This document shows positions 8,290 to 16,849 of a stretch of DNA of 21,129 bases, in pieces; within the stretch, counting starts at the first letter, position 1; the number at the start of each line of letters is the position of its first letter. The notes below the pieces were generated by a model. It worked only from the letters and a program-made list of their open reading frames with translations. It searched no databases and was not told the origin of the DNA. This DNA comes from an uncultured Clostridium sp. Lineage in GTDB: Bacteria > Bacillota > Clostridia > Peptostreptococcales > Peptostreptococcaceae. The stretch is taken from assembly GCA_900557165.1 (NCBI GenBank), contig USRS01000036.1, forward strand, positions 1-21,129, written 5' to 3'. Made by a program: the position numbers and the translations under genes.

Positions 8290-9735
8290 ATGACAACTGT
8301 ATTAAATAATTTAAATCCATCATTAGTATTTAAATATTTTGAAGAAATATCCCAAATACCTAGAGGTTCTTATAATGAAGAGCAAATCAGTAATTACTTA
8401 TATAATTTTGCAAAAAATTTAAATTTAGAAGTAATTCAAGATGAACATCTTAATATAATAATTAAAAAGCCTGCTACTGCAGGATATGAAAATTGTCCTG
8501 GTGTAATACTACAAGGTCATATGGATATGGTTTGTGAAAAAAATAAAGATGTAAAACATGATTTTGAAAAAGATCCTATCAAACTTAAAATAGTAGATGA
8601 TATGATTTATGCAGATGGTACTACTTTAGGTGCTGACAATGGTATAGCTGTAGCTATGAGTTTAGCCATACTTGCTTCAAATGATGTATCTCATCCATCT
8701 TTAGAAGTATTAATAACTTCTAACGAAGAATCTGGTATGACTGGTGCCACTGGATTAGATGGAGGTCTATTAAATGGTAAATATATTATAAATTTAGATT
8801 CTGAAGAAGAAGGTTATTTATTAGTAAGTTGCGCTGGAGGAAACAGATCTTATGTTACCCTACCACTTACATATAAACCTATAGATGAAAATAAAGAAGT
8901 TCTTTTAATTGAATTGAAAGGATTACTTGGTGGACATTCAGGTGCTGATATAATCAAACAAAGAGCAAATTCAAATGTAACAATGGGGAGAATATTAAAT
9001 TTACTTGATGTTGATTATGATTTAGTTGAAATTAACGGAGGATCTAAAAACAATGCCATACCTCGTGAATGTGAAGCTAAAATAGCAATTGATAAAAATC
9101 AAGTTGATACATTAAAAAATAATATATCTGAAATAGAAAAAATATTAAAACATGAATTTAAAAGCACAGATTCTGGCCTTGAAATCATAGTTAAAGAAGC
9201 TACTGCTGATAAAGTGCTTAATGATGACTGTAAAACAAAAGCTATATTATTACTTAATTTAATGCCAAATGGAATACAATCAATGAGTATGGATATAGAA
9301 GGGCTAGTAGAAAGTTCAACTAATTTAGGCGTAGTTAAAACTACAGAAGGCAAAATATCTTTTGAAAGTGCTGTTAGAAGTTCTGTAGCAACTTTAAGAG
9401 AAAATATAAATAATAAAATGAAATTACTTGCAGATAGTGTTGGTGCTAATTTTGAAAGTACTGATGGATATCCTGCTTGGGAATATGCAAAAGATTCTAA
9501 GTTAGAACAATTATGCGTTGATGTTTATGAAAAATTAACTGGTAAAAAACCTGTTATAACTGCTATACATGCAGGTCTTGAATGTGGTTTATTACTTGAT
9601 AAAATGCCTGGTTGCGAGGCGATTTCCATGGGACCAGATATGTTTGAAGTTCATACTCCAAACGAACATTTAAGCATATCTTCTGTTAAAAATGTTTATG
9701 AATACTTATTAGAAGTATTAAAAGCAATGAATTAA
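8290..9735 (+). CDS. pepD: Aminoacyl-histidine (Xaa-His) dipeptidase PepD, M20 family
   Basis: 481 residues, the usual size for this zinc dipeptidase, which cleaves Xaa-His dipeptides such as beta-Ala-His (carnosine) and other short peptides in the cytoplasm. Metal and catalytic residues expected for M20 are in place: H77 and D79 in LQGHMDMVCE, D116 in LGADNG, catalytic E146 with E147 in SNEESG, D170 in INLDSEE, and H455 in FEVHTPNEHL. H427 lies in AIHAGLECG. The lid/dimerisation domain occupies about 185-400. The start ATG has AAAGGGA 8 nt upstream. It is transcribed opposite to the surrounding genes and converges on the U32 gene, sharing the terminator at 9806-9843. Confidence 0.95.
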   Translation: MTTVLNNLNPSLVFKYFEEISQIPRGSYNEEQISNYLYNFAKNLNLEVIQDEHLNIIIKKPATAGYENCPGVILQGHMDMVCEKNKDVKHDFEKDPIKLKIVDDMIYADGTTLGADNGIAVAMSLAILASNDVSHPSLEVLITSNEESGMTGATGLDGGLLNGKYIINLDSEEEGYLLVSCAGGNRSYVTLPLTYKPIDENKEVLLIELKGLLGGHSGADIIKQRANSNVTMGRILNLLDVDYDLVEINGGSKNNAIPRECEAKIAIDKNQVDTLKNNISEIEKILKHEFKSTDSGLEIIVKEATADKVLNDDCKTKAILLLNLMPNGIQSMSMDIEGLVESSTNLGVVKTTEGKISFESAVRSSVATLRENINNKMKLLADSVGANFESTDGYPAWEYAKDSKLEQLCVDVYEKLTGKKPVITAIHAGLECGLLLDKMPGCEAISMGPDMFEVHTPNEHLSISSVKNVYEYLLEVLKAMN

Positions 9736-9738
9736 TAT

Positions 9739-9803
9739 AAAAAATTCACTTCATTAATTTTGTCAACGACTTTATTTGTTACTCAAGTTAATAAGTTGAA
9801 AAG
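9739..9803. repeat. Dispersed repeat, copy A
   Basis: Begins 3 nt after the pepD stop. Its first 35 nt match copy B (from 16429 on) at 29 positions, sharing AAAAAATTCACTTC and GTCAAC. Both copies then share GTTACTC and TTAAT.AGTTG.AAA after a spacer that is longer in copy B. It lies between pepD and the terminator hairpin. It has no coding potential of note. Confidence 0.65.
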
Positions 9804-9805
9804 TA

Positions 9806-9843
9806 AAAAGTACTAAGGGAATTCTTACTCCTTTAGTACTTTT
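9806..9843. terminator. Bidirectional terminator between pepD and the U32 gene
   Basis: An 11-bp perfect stem AAAAGTACTAA (9806-9816) / TTAGTACTTTT (9833-9843) with a 16-nt loop that can pair partly. T-rich tracts follow on both strands, so it can stop pepD transcripts from the left and the pheS-to-U32 transcript from the right. Confidence 0.8.
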
Positions 9844-9860
9844 CTTAATTTAATAGTTTT

Positions 9861-12272
9861 CTATTCTACACCTTTGTAGAAATGTCCTGTAGTTAAACCT
9901 TCATCATCTAACTTATTGTATAATTTACTTGATTTACTTCCTAATCTAAAGTTATTTTTCATAACTTCTTCATAAGCTTCTAAAACTTCTTTTACTTCAC
10001 CACTATTTTCTCCAGTAAAGTCTAATCTAAATATATTAACTCCTGAGTTAGATAATTCTTCTAAACTATCTAATATGCATAATGGCTTTGAATTGTAAAT
10101 AGTTGTTCTACAGAATATATCTTGAGACAATCTATATTCTTCCCCTTTGAAATCTCTTAGGGCATATCTAGATTCCTTACAAATACCACATCTCTTATCT
10201 TTTTTACATTCTCTAACTACCACACCCATTGGGCAATATTCTGTAATCATCATTGGAGTATATCCATAAACGACACTCTCAATATCAACATCAGTATAAG
10301 ATAATGTTTCTTTAATCTCACTCATATTTAATTCTTGAGATATACAAACAGAATCTGCACCTTCTTCTTTAAAGTAATTTATTGTTTCACTATTAAAAGC
10401 ATTTAAGTAATAATCTACATGATATTTTTTATTTTCAAAATATCTTATTGAACCAAGAGTACCTATTTGTATATCTTCTTGATTTAGATTTTTTACTTTT
10501 TCCAATCTTTTGTATTCTTTATTTCTTATAATTCTTGGTGCTGAATATACTAATTTTTTATTTGATGCTTTAGCAAGTCTTAAAGCTTCTTCTAAAGTTG
10601 ATAAAGTTTCATAATAAATCATATCTACATCAAAGTTTAAAACTTCTTGTAATTGTTCTATATTCCTAACTTTAACTCTAATTTTAGTATCCTTATTTCT
10701 ATCTACTTTTTGTGGATTATATACAACTTTTTCATTTTTATATTTTCTATTTTTAACTGGGATTCTTTCTTCATTTAGTATATCAATACATTCTCTTCTC
10801 ATTTGATTTAATACACTTATTGGTAAACTAACTCCATCTTCTAAATCAATTTCTAGATTTCTCATTGTGTAAGGAGTATTTCCTAATTTTCTAAGTTGAG
10901 TATCAATTTTTTCTTTGCTCATAGGAACTTTTAAAGCTTTTTCTACTATAAAATCACCTGTTACACTTGCTTCATTTCCATTTAAATCAGTAAGTGTTAT
11001 AACTGGATTTTCATTTAATTTTATTATAACTTTGCCATCTATAAAACTTTTTGCCAGCTCTTTATCTTGTTTAAAAGTTACTTGAACTTTATCTATTAAC
11101 TTAGTATCAGAAGTCTTAAATACCATTTGGTTTCTTCTTGCTTCGCCTATAAAATCTATTTCTATAGTTTCGCCTCTGTAACCAATATCAGTAATTTCCT
11201 TACCCTTTATTATTCTTCCTATTACTCCACCACCTAAGTTGATTCCATCACCTTTTTTCAGATTTTCTTCTAAGGCAATTTTTAATCTCTTAGCTTTTTT
11301 GTTATAATCCACTACTCTACCTATATATAAACCTTGGTTATTTGGAACTTGTGCATTCATTACCTCTTTTCCTACTTCACCAAGTAAAAGTCCTTTTGTA
11401 AATTTTCTATTAAATATTGTATATAAATCAGCCATTATATCATGAGAAACATTAACTCTTTTAGTTCTTAAATATTCATCTATAGTTTCTCTATAACTTC
11501 CTATAACTGTTGCCACATATTCTGGTTTTTTCATTCTTCCTTCAATTTTAAGAGAATGAACTCCAGCATCAATGATTTGATTTATTTCTTCTATGGCATT
11601 TAAATCTCTTGTACTTAATAAATAGTCACCATTAGATTCAACTTCTTCTCCAGTATAAATGTCAATCATAGTATATCTTTGTCTACATGGTTGAGCACAT
11701 CTTCCTCTATTTCCAGACCTGTTCCCTATCATACTACTCATTAAACATTGTCCTGAATAGCATACACATAAAGCACCATGAACAAAAACTTCTATGTCTA
11801 CATTTGTATTATCACAAATATATTTAATTTCATCTATGTTTAATTCTCTAGCTAAAACTACCCTATCAAATCCTTTACTTTCTAGATAATTCACATCATC
11901 TAGAGAGTGAGCTACCATTTGTGTACTTGCATGTAATTCAAAATCTGGTAGAAGTTTTTTTATTGTCATAGCAGCCCCTATATCTTGTAATATTAGGGCA
12001 TCTATATTTATATCATATAAGAATTTTACATATTCAATAAATCCTTCTAATTCATTTTGTTTTATAAGAGTATTTGTTGTTACAAAAACTCTTACACCTC
12101 TAATGTGTGCATATTTAACTGCTTCTTTTAACTCATCTTTATCAAAGTTGTTGGCAGATGCCCTTGCACTAAATTCTTTTCCACCAAGATAAACTGCATT
12201 TGCTCCATTTTGTACTGCAGCTTTTAATGATTCAAAAGAACCAACAGGAGCTAATAATTCCACGTCTTTCAT
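9861..12272 (-). CDS. U32 family protein with DUF3656-type region (RlhA/TrhP-like RNA hydroxylation enzyme)
   Basis: 803 residues, at the long end of the U32 family. The N-terminal half is a TIM-barrel-like domain starting ELLAPVGSFESL, with the family signature HGALCVCYSGQC (C169, C171, C176) and GNRGRCAQPCR (C192, C196). A C-terminal block YCPMGVVVRECKKDKRCGIC adds more conserved-looking cysteines. Although called peptidase U32, relatives RlhA (23S rRNA) and TrhP/YrrN-YrrO (tRNA) take part in RNA cytidine or uridine hydroxylation, and their cysteines are thought to hold an Fe-S cluster. The length, with a DUF3656-like middle, is closer to RlhA. Which RNA is modified cannot be read here. The start ATG has GGAGGT at good spacing. 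It follows zapA across a hairpin (12298-12333) and ends at the shared terminator. Confidence 0.88.
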   Translation of the reverse strand: MKDVELLAPVGSFESLKAAVQNGANAVYLGGKEFSARASANNFDKDELKEAVKYAHIRGVRVFVTTNTLIKQNELEGFIEYVKFLYDINIDALILQDIGAAMTIKKLLPDFELHASTQMVAHSLDDVNYLESKGFDRVVLARELNIDEIKYICDNTNVDIEVFVHGALCVCYSGQCLMSSMIGNRSGNRGRCAQPCRQRYTMIDIYTGEEVESNGDYLLSTRDLNAIEEINQIIDAGVHSLKIEGRMKKPEYVATVIGSYRETIDEYLRTKRVNVSHDIMADLYTIFNRKFTKGLLLGEVGKEVMNAQVPNNQGLYIGRVVDYNKKAKRLKIALEENLKKGDGINLGGGVIGRIIKGKEITDIGYRGETIEIDFIGEARRNQMVFKTSDTKLIDKVQVTFKQDKELAKSFIDGKVIIKLNENPVITLTDLNGNEASVTGDFIVEKALKVPMSKEKIDTQLRKLGNTPYTMRNLEIDLEDGVSLPISVLNQMRRECIDILNEERIPVKNRKYKNEKVVYNPQKVDRNKDTKIRVKVRNIEQLQEVLNFDVDMIYYETLSTLEEALRLAKASNKKLVYSAPRIIRNKEYKRLEKVKNLNQEDIQIGTLGSIRYFENKKYHVDYYLNAFNSETINYFKEEGADSVCISQELNMSEIKETLSYTDVDIESVVYGYTPMMITEYCPMGVVVRECKKDKRCGICKESRYALRDFKGEEYRLSQDIFCRTTIYNSKPLCILDSLEELSNSGVNIFRLDFTGENSGEVKEVLEAYEEVMKNNFRLGSKSSKLYNKLDDEGLTTGHFYKGVE

Positions 12273-12297
12273 AATTTACCTCCACTCTTATGTCAAA

Positions 12298-12333
12298 GGG
12301 GTGTTTCAAAAGTATATGCCTTTGAAACACCCC
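12298..12333 (-). other. 13-bp perfect hairpin between zapA and the U32 gene
   Basis: Arms GGGGTGTTTCAAA (12298-12310) and TTTGAAACACCCC (12321-12333) pair perfectly around a 10-nt loop. Read on the minus strand, it is followed only by TTTGACATAAG, not a proper U tract. It may therefore act as an attenuator or an RNA-stabilising/processing structure rather than a full terminator. Confidence 0.6.
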
Positions 12334-12339
12334 CAAATC

Positions 12340-12936
12340 TTATAGAGCACCTTCTCTATTTTTTAACTTACTTTCTAATTCTGAACATTTAAGTTGTAAT
12401 GAATATGTTTTATTTTGCCATTGTGATGACATTGTTTCTGCTGATTCAGCTCTTTTATTAGCATCTTGTGCTTCATTTTTTAAACTTTCTATTTCAACTT
12501 TATATTTTTCTAATTCTGCTTTCATTTCTTCATTAGATTTGTTCAGATTTTCTATTATATCATTTTGTTCTTTTGATTTTCTTTCAAGTTCTTCAATTCT
12601 ATAATCTTTTTCTATTGTTTCCAGTTCTTTTTGCTCTAATTTCTTAGCTATTTGACCTTCTTGTTCAATACTTTCTTCACTTGGTATACTCATATTTTCT
12701 TTTAATTTAGCAATCTCATTGTGCAAATCTTCATTTTCATGAGCACAATCAAATAACTCGTCAGCAATATTTAAACATGCAACTATTGTTGTAGTTAATG
12801 AACTTAATTTAGGATTACCTTCTCTAATTTTATTCATTTCTTCATCTACATATCTTGCTACACTTTTCATTTGCTCTGGATTTTTTCCGACAATATTATA
12901 TTCAGAACCTAGAATCCTCACAACTACTTTATTCAT
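12340..12936 (-). CDS. zapA: Cell division protein ZapA, long coiled-coil form
   Basis: 198 residues. The N-terminal 65 match the ZapA globular domain: MNKVVVRILGSEYNIVG, then PEQMKSVARYVDEEM and SLTTTIVACLNIADEL. ZapA binds FtsZ and promotes bundling of its protofilaments at the division ring. The rest (about 75-198) is a long Glu/Lys-rich coiled coil, roughly twice the length of the Bacillus or E. coli protein (about 85-110 residues). It lies 27 nt after pheT, so it is probably in the same transcript, as in Bacillus where zapA lies close downstream of pheST. The start ATG has AGGGGGAT about 9 nt upstream. Confidence 0.88.
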   Translation of the reverse strand: MNKVVVRILGSEYNIVGKNPEQMKSVARYVDEEMNKIREGNPKLSSLTTTIVACLNIADELFDCAHENEDLHNEIAKLKENMSIPSEESIEQEGQIAKKLEQKELETIEKDYRIEELERKSKEQNDIIENLNKSNEEMKAELEKYKVEIESLKNEAQDANKRAESAETMSSQWQNKTYSLQLKCSELESKLKNREGAL

Positions 12937-12963
12937 CTCACTAATCCCCCTATCAAAGATGAG

Positions 12964-15357
12964 TTAGTTTGATCTTAATTTTGCATCTAACTTTTCTTCT
13001 AACTCTCTTATTATATTATGGTGTACTTTATTAACATCATCGTCTGTAAGAGTTTTATCTTTACTTCTGTAAGTTATTGAGTACGCAATTGATTTGTATC
13101 CTTCAGCTATTTGAGAACCTTTATAAACGTCAAATAACTTATAACTTTCTACTAAATCTTCTCCATTAGCTTTTATTATATCTTCTATTTGTTTAACTAT
13201 AACTTCATCTTTAACTAATAAAGCTATATCTCTAGAAGTTGCTGGATATTTTGGTAATGGATTGTATATTATTGTTCTATCTGAATTATCAAATATTAAA
13301 TCTAAATCTAGTTCAGCAAGATATACTCTTTGTCCTAAGTTGTAGTTGTCAACTACTTCCGGATGAACTTCACCAAAAGTACCAATATATATATCATTAT
13401 ATATTATTGTAGCACATCTTCCTGGGTGGAAAGTAGTGTTATTAGTTTCTGGTATTATTTCATAGTTATCAAATCCTACTGATTCTAATATAGATTCTAA
13501 TGCACCTTTTAATGCAAAGAAGTCTACATCTTTACCATACATACCAACGCATAAATGATTAGTTTCTATTGGTAAACCTTCTTGTGGTGTAAATGTATGA
13601 CCACATTCAAATGCTAATGCACTTTCAACTTTACGAGATATATTTGTATATAAAACATTTAACATACTTGGCATCATTGTAGTTCTCATTACTGATGTAT
13701 CTTCTCCAAGTGGGTTTAATAGAGTTATATAATCTCTTTTCTTATCATCTGCTGGTAATTTTATTTTGTCTAATGATTTTGGACTTACAAATGAATAAGT
13801 TAATATTTCATATAGACCTATACTAGTAGCTCTATTTTTTATTGTATCCATGAATTTTTGCTTTGGCGTTTTAACACCAGCTGTAGTATTTCCTTCTAAT
13901 TGCTCAGATGGTATATTTTCAAATCCATATATTCTAGCTATTTCTTCATATATATCTGCTTCTTGTTCTATATCTAATCTGAATGATGGCACTTCTATTA
14001 ATACTTCAGTTTCAGATTTTAAATCACATTTAAATTCTAAGTCTTCTAATATTTTAACAAATCCATCTAATGATAAATCTATTCCTATATTTTTGATTAT
14101 TCTTGATGGATTAACAGTTAAAGTTTGAACTTCTTGTTTTACTGGATAATCTTCAATAGTTCCCCTTAAAACTCTACCTGCTCCTAACATTTCAACTAAT
14201 TGACAAGCTCTTTCAAGCCCTGTTATAGAAAGTTCTGTACAGATACCTTTTTCATATCTTCCTGATGCTTCAGTTCTAAGACCTAATTTTTTAGAAGTAG
14301 CTCTTATATTATCTGCATTAAATGCTGCACCTTCAAATAAAACTGCTGTAGTATCGTCTTTTATTCCTGAGTTTAATCCACCCATAACACCTGCTATAGC
14401 AACTGGTTTTTCTCCATCAGTTATAACAAGCATATCTTTATCTAAAGTTCTTTCAACTTCATCTAATGTAGTGAATTTTTCTCCTTCTTGTGCATTTCTT
14501 ACAACTATTTTTCCTGTTGTAAGTTCATTTAAATCAAATGCATGTAGTGGTTGACCTTGTTCTAACATTACAAAATTTGTTATATCAACTATGTTATTTA
14601 TTGGTCTAACACCAGCTTCCATAAGTCTTCTTTGCATCCAGTATGGTGATGGAGCTATTTTTACGTCTTTAACTATTCTAGCACTATATCTTGGACAAAG
14701 TTCAGGATTTTCAACTTTTACTTCAAAATCTATATCTTCATCACATGCTTTTACTTCTATTTCAGGGTAGTTTAATTTTTCTCCTATAGTAACTGCTGCT
14801 TCTCTAGCTATACCTATCATTGATCTACAATCAGGTCTATTTGCAGTTAACTCAAAATCTATTATTGCATCATTTATTAAAAGGAATTCTTTTATATCTT
14901 GACCAATTACTATGTTTTCCATATCATTTAAGATATATATTCCACCTTTACTTCTTTCATTTACAAAGTGTTCATCTATACCTAATTCTTCAGCACCACA
15001 TAACATTCCATGAGATGCCTCTCCTCTTAATTTACCTTTTTTAATTTTTATTCCACCAGGTAATGTAGAGTTAACTTTAGCTACTGGTACTATGTCTCCT
15101 TCTAAAACATTTTTAGCTCCAGTACATATTTGAACTAATTCTTCTTCTCCTATGTTAACTTGGCAAACTACTAATTTATCAGCATTTGGATGTTGTGTGA
15201 TTTTTTCTATTTTACCTACAACAACATTGCTTATTTCTTTGCCTAAAAATTCTACAGTTTCAACTTTAGTTCCAGTCATAGTCATTTTATCAGCAAATTC
15301 AACTGTATCCATATCTATATTAACGTAATCTCTAATCCATTTTACAGGTACTAACAT
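12964..15357 (-). CDS. pheT: Phenylalanine--tRNA ligase, beta subunit
   Basis: 797 residues, the full bacterial length. It pairs with PheS in the (alpha-beta)2 enzyme that charges tRNA-Phe. An EMAP-like tRNA-binding domain lies at about 40-150 (TGAKNV, GIKIKKGKLRGE). The B3/B4 editing region follows, with FELTANRPDC (168-177) and VRPINNIVDITNFVM (250-264), then a B5 domain, the catalytic-like core, and a C-terminal FDX-ACB anticodon-binding domain (about 700-797, beginning LPKYPATSRDIALL). The start ATG has AAGGAGGAAT upstream and lies 18 nt after the pheS stop. Controlled by the phe T-box with pheS. Confidence 0.98.
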   Translation of the reverse strand: MLVPVKWIRDYVNIDMDTVEFADKMTMTGTKVETVEFLGKEISNVVVGKIEKITQHPNADKLVVCQVNIGEEELVQICTGAKNVLEGDIVPVAKVNSTLPGGIKIKKGKLRGEASHGMLCGAEELGIDEHFVNERSKGGIYILNDMENIVIGQDIKEFLLINDAIIDFELTANRPDCRSMIGIAREAAVTIGEKLNYPEIEVKACDEDIDFEVKVENPELCPRYSARIVKDVKIAPSPYWMQRRLMEAGVRPINNIVDITNFVMLEQGQPLHAFDLNELTTGKIVVRNAQEGEKFTTLDEVERTLDKDMLVITDGEKPVAIAGVMGGLNSGIKDDTTAVLFEGAAFNADNIRATSKKLGLRTEASGRYEKGICTELSITGLERACQLVEMLGAGRVLRGTIEDYPVKQEVQTLTVNPSRIIKNIGIDLSLDGFVKILEDLEFKCDLKSETEVLIEVPSFRLDIEQEADIYEEIARIYGFENIPSEQLEGNTTAGVKTPKQKFMDTIKNRATSIGLYEILTYSFVSPKSLDKIKLPADDKKRDYITLLNPLGEDTSVMRTTMMPSMLNVLYTNISRKVESALAFECGHTFTPQEGLPIETNHLCVGMYGKDVDFFALKGALESILESVGFDNYEIIPETNNTTFHPGRCATIIYNDIYIGTFGEVHPEVVDNYNLGQRVYLAELDLDLIFDNSDRTIIYNPLPKYPATSRDIALLVKDEVIVKQIEDIIKANGEDLVESYKLFDVYKGSQIAEGYKSIAYSITYRSKDKTLTDDDVNKVHHNIIRELEEKLDAKLRSN

Positions 15358-15375
15358 TTTTTATTCCTCCTTCTA

Positions 15376-16395
15376 TTAGAATTGATCTAAAAATCTCATA
15401 TCATTTTCAACTAATAATCTTATATCATCTATTTCGTATTTAAGCATTGCAAGTCTCTCAACACCCATACCGAAAGCAAATCCACTATAAACTTCTGGGT
15501 CTATTCCACAGTTTCTAAGAACGTTCGGATGAACCATACCTGAACCAAGTATTTCTATCCAACCTTCACCTTTACACATTGGACATCCTTCTCCACCACA
15601 TTTGAAACAAGTAACATCTATCTCAGCACTAGGCTCTGTGAATGGGAAGTTATGTGGTCTAAATTTAGTTTTAGTATTTTCTCCGAATAACTTTTTGACG
15701 AATAATTCTAATGTTCCTTTGAATTGAGCCATTGTTATATCTTTTCCAACAACTAATCCTTCTATTTGGTGGAACATTGGTGAATGTGTTGCATCTAGTG
15801 AGTCATTTCTAAAACATCTACCTGGAGATATTATTTTTATAGGTAACTCTTGGCTTCTCATTGTTCTAACTTGAACTGGAGATGTCTGAGTTCTAAGTAA
15901 TAATTCATTATTGAAGTAGAAAGTATCTGACATATCTCTTGATGGATGGTTCTTTGGAGCATTTAATGCATCGAAGTTATTTTCTACTGTTTCAACTTCT
16001 GGACCTTCAGCAACAGAAAATCCTATTCCCATAAATATTTCAGTTACTTCATCTATTATTTGAGTTATTGGATGTTTTTTTCCAACTTTGAAAGTTTTTC
16101 CTGGCATAGTAACATCTATTACTTCGCTAGCAAGTTTCTTTTCTAACTCTATTTTCTTTATTTCTTCTTTTTTATTGTTTATTTCTGTTTCTATAGCTTC
16201 TCTTACTTCATTAGCTATTTTACCCATTTCCGGTCTTTCTTCAGCTGATAATTTACCCATACCTTTTAATATGGCAGTAAGTTCACCTTTTTTACCAGAG
16301 TATTTAACTCTTAAGCTGTCTACCTCTTCCATTGTAGAAGATTGTTTTATTTCGCTTAAAGCTCTTTCTTTTAAGCTTATTAATTGTTCTTTCAC
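15376..16395 (-). CDS. pheS: Phenylalanine--tRNA ligase, alpha subunit
   Basis: 339 residues, the usual length. The N-terminal coiled-coil arm is at about 1-85. The class II catalytic core carries motif 2 around [10 protein letters not shown] (208-217), [11 protein letters not shown] (250-260) and motif 3 [13 protein letters not shown] (305-317). Four cysteines (C263, C266, C271, C274 in [12 protein letters not shown]) form a zinc-knuckle-like insert common in Gram-positive PheS. The start is GTG (16393-16395) with AAGGGTG 7 nt upstream. The in-frame codons just before it include a stop, so no longer start exists. It is the first gene of pheS-pheT-zapA-U32, behind a T-box leader. Confidence 0.98.
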   Translation of the reverse strand: MKEQLISLKERALSEIKQSSTMEEVDSLRVKYSGKKGELTAILKGMGKLSAEERPEMGKIANEVREAIETEINNKKEEIKKIELEKKLASEVIDVTMPGKTFKVGKKHPITQIIDEVTEIFMGIGFSVAEGPEVETVENNFDALNAPKNHPSRDMSDTFYFNNELLLRTQTSPVQVRTMRSQELPIKIISPGRCFRNDSLDATHSPMFHQIEGLVVGKDITMAQFKGTLELFVKKLFGENTKTKFRPHNFPFTEPSAEIDVTCFKCGGEGCPMCKGEGWIEILGSGMVHPNVLRNCGIDPEVYSGFAFGMGVERLAMLKYEIDDIRLLVENDMRFLDQF

Positions 16396-16427
16396 TTTTC
16401 TTCACCCTTTCATATATTTTTAGCAAT

Positions 16428-16500
16428 AAAAAAATTCACTTCGTTCATGTCGTCAACAACCTTGAAAATCAGGTCCGTTACTCCATTAATCAGTTGGAAA
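16428..16500. repeat. Dispersed repeat, copy B, in the pheS leader
   Basis: Related to copy A at 9739-9803 in the same orientation. After one extra leading A it shares AAAAAATTCACTTC, GTCAAC, GTTACTC and TTAAT.AGTTG.AAA. The middle is longer than in copy A. It lies between the T-box terminator and the pheS ribosome site, so it should be part of the pheS mRNA leader. It flows directly into the hairpin at 16496-16538. Confidence 0.65.
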
Positions 16501-16538
16501 TTACATTTTATCAACATATCAGATAAAATATAATTTCC
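16496..16538 (-). other. 17-bp hairpin between the T-box terminator and pheS
   Basis: Arms 16496-16512 (GGAAATTACATTTTATC) and 16522-16538 pair over 17 positions with one mismatch, which can be a G-U wobble in RNA. The loop is 9 nt. It has no U tract on the minus strand, so it does not look like a terminator. It lies just downstream of the T-box in the transcript and is contiguous with repeat copy B. Confidence 0.6.
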
Positions 16539-16545
16539 TAGAAAT

Positions 16546-16582
16546 AAAAAAAGTCCTTCATCCCATCTAGGGACGAAAGACT
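16546..16582 (-). terminator. Regulated terminator of the phe T-box
   Basis: A 13-bp stem with two G-U pairs (16570-16582 with 16552-16564), a 5-nt loop and a run of seven Ts. It is the off state of the T-box. It is also the only terminator downstream of the methyltransferase gene, so it may end ktrB-operon readthrough too. Confidence 0.9.
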
Positions 16583-16805
16583 GTTATTCGCGGTACCACC
16601 CTAGTAGTTTAAAAATATAAAATATTAATAAACCACTCAACTAAACTTAACGCGCTCAACGTTAAAGCCTACTGATTTCTGTTCAGCTTTAATGCTCCAG
16701 AGGGAACTTCTTATAATTATTTAGTAAATACTCTCAGCAAATGTATTTTTCTCTTGCCTAAATTAAATTATAATACTTTTCTCTATCATCGCTTTTATAT
16801 ATATA
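16546..16805 (-). promoter_or_regulatory. T-box leader (tRNA-Phe responsive) controlling pheST
   Basis: The minus strand carries the T-box motif GGTGGTACCGCG (16589-16600). Its TGGT would pair with the ACCA end of uncharged tRNA-Phe. Upstream is a stem I with an AGTA bulge and GAAGTTCCC, placing a UUC (Phe) specifier at 16704-16706. Downstream is the terminator: AGTCTTTCGTCCC (16570-16582) pairs with 16552-16564, followed by seven Ts (16546-16552). CTAGGG before the T-box can pair with CCCTAG in the terminator's 5' arm to form the antiterminator. Uncharged tRNA-Phe would therefore allow readthrough into pheS. The exact 5' edge is approximate. Confidence 0.93.
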
Positions 16806-16816
16806 GTTTTTGTACA

Positions 16817-16845
16817 ATTATAACATAGATAATTTACTCATTCAA
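16817..16845 (-). promoter_or_regulatory. Promoter of the T-box/pheST transcript
   Basis: On the minus strand, -35 TTGAAT (16840-16845), a 17-nt spacer and a perfect -10 TATAAT (16817-16822). The predicted start is near 16810, just before stem I of the T-box. The -35 box begins 4 nt past the methyltransferase stop codon. Confidence 0.7.
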
Positions 16846-16849
16846 CATC

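Noticed and set aside
16088..16423. 111-codon plus-strand open frame opposite the pheS N-terminus
   Set aside because: Antisense shadow of pheS with low-complexity hydrophobic translation.
16440..16500. Short open frame through repeat copy B on the minus strand (ending at TGA near 16410)
   Set aside because: It has no start codon with a ribosome site and its counterpart in copy A is not open in the same way, so it is not treated as a gene.
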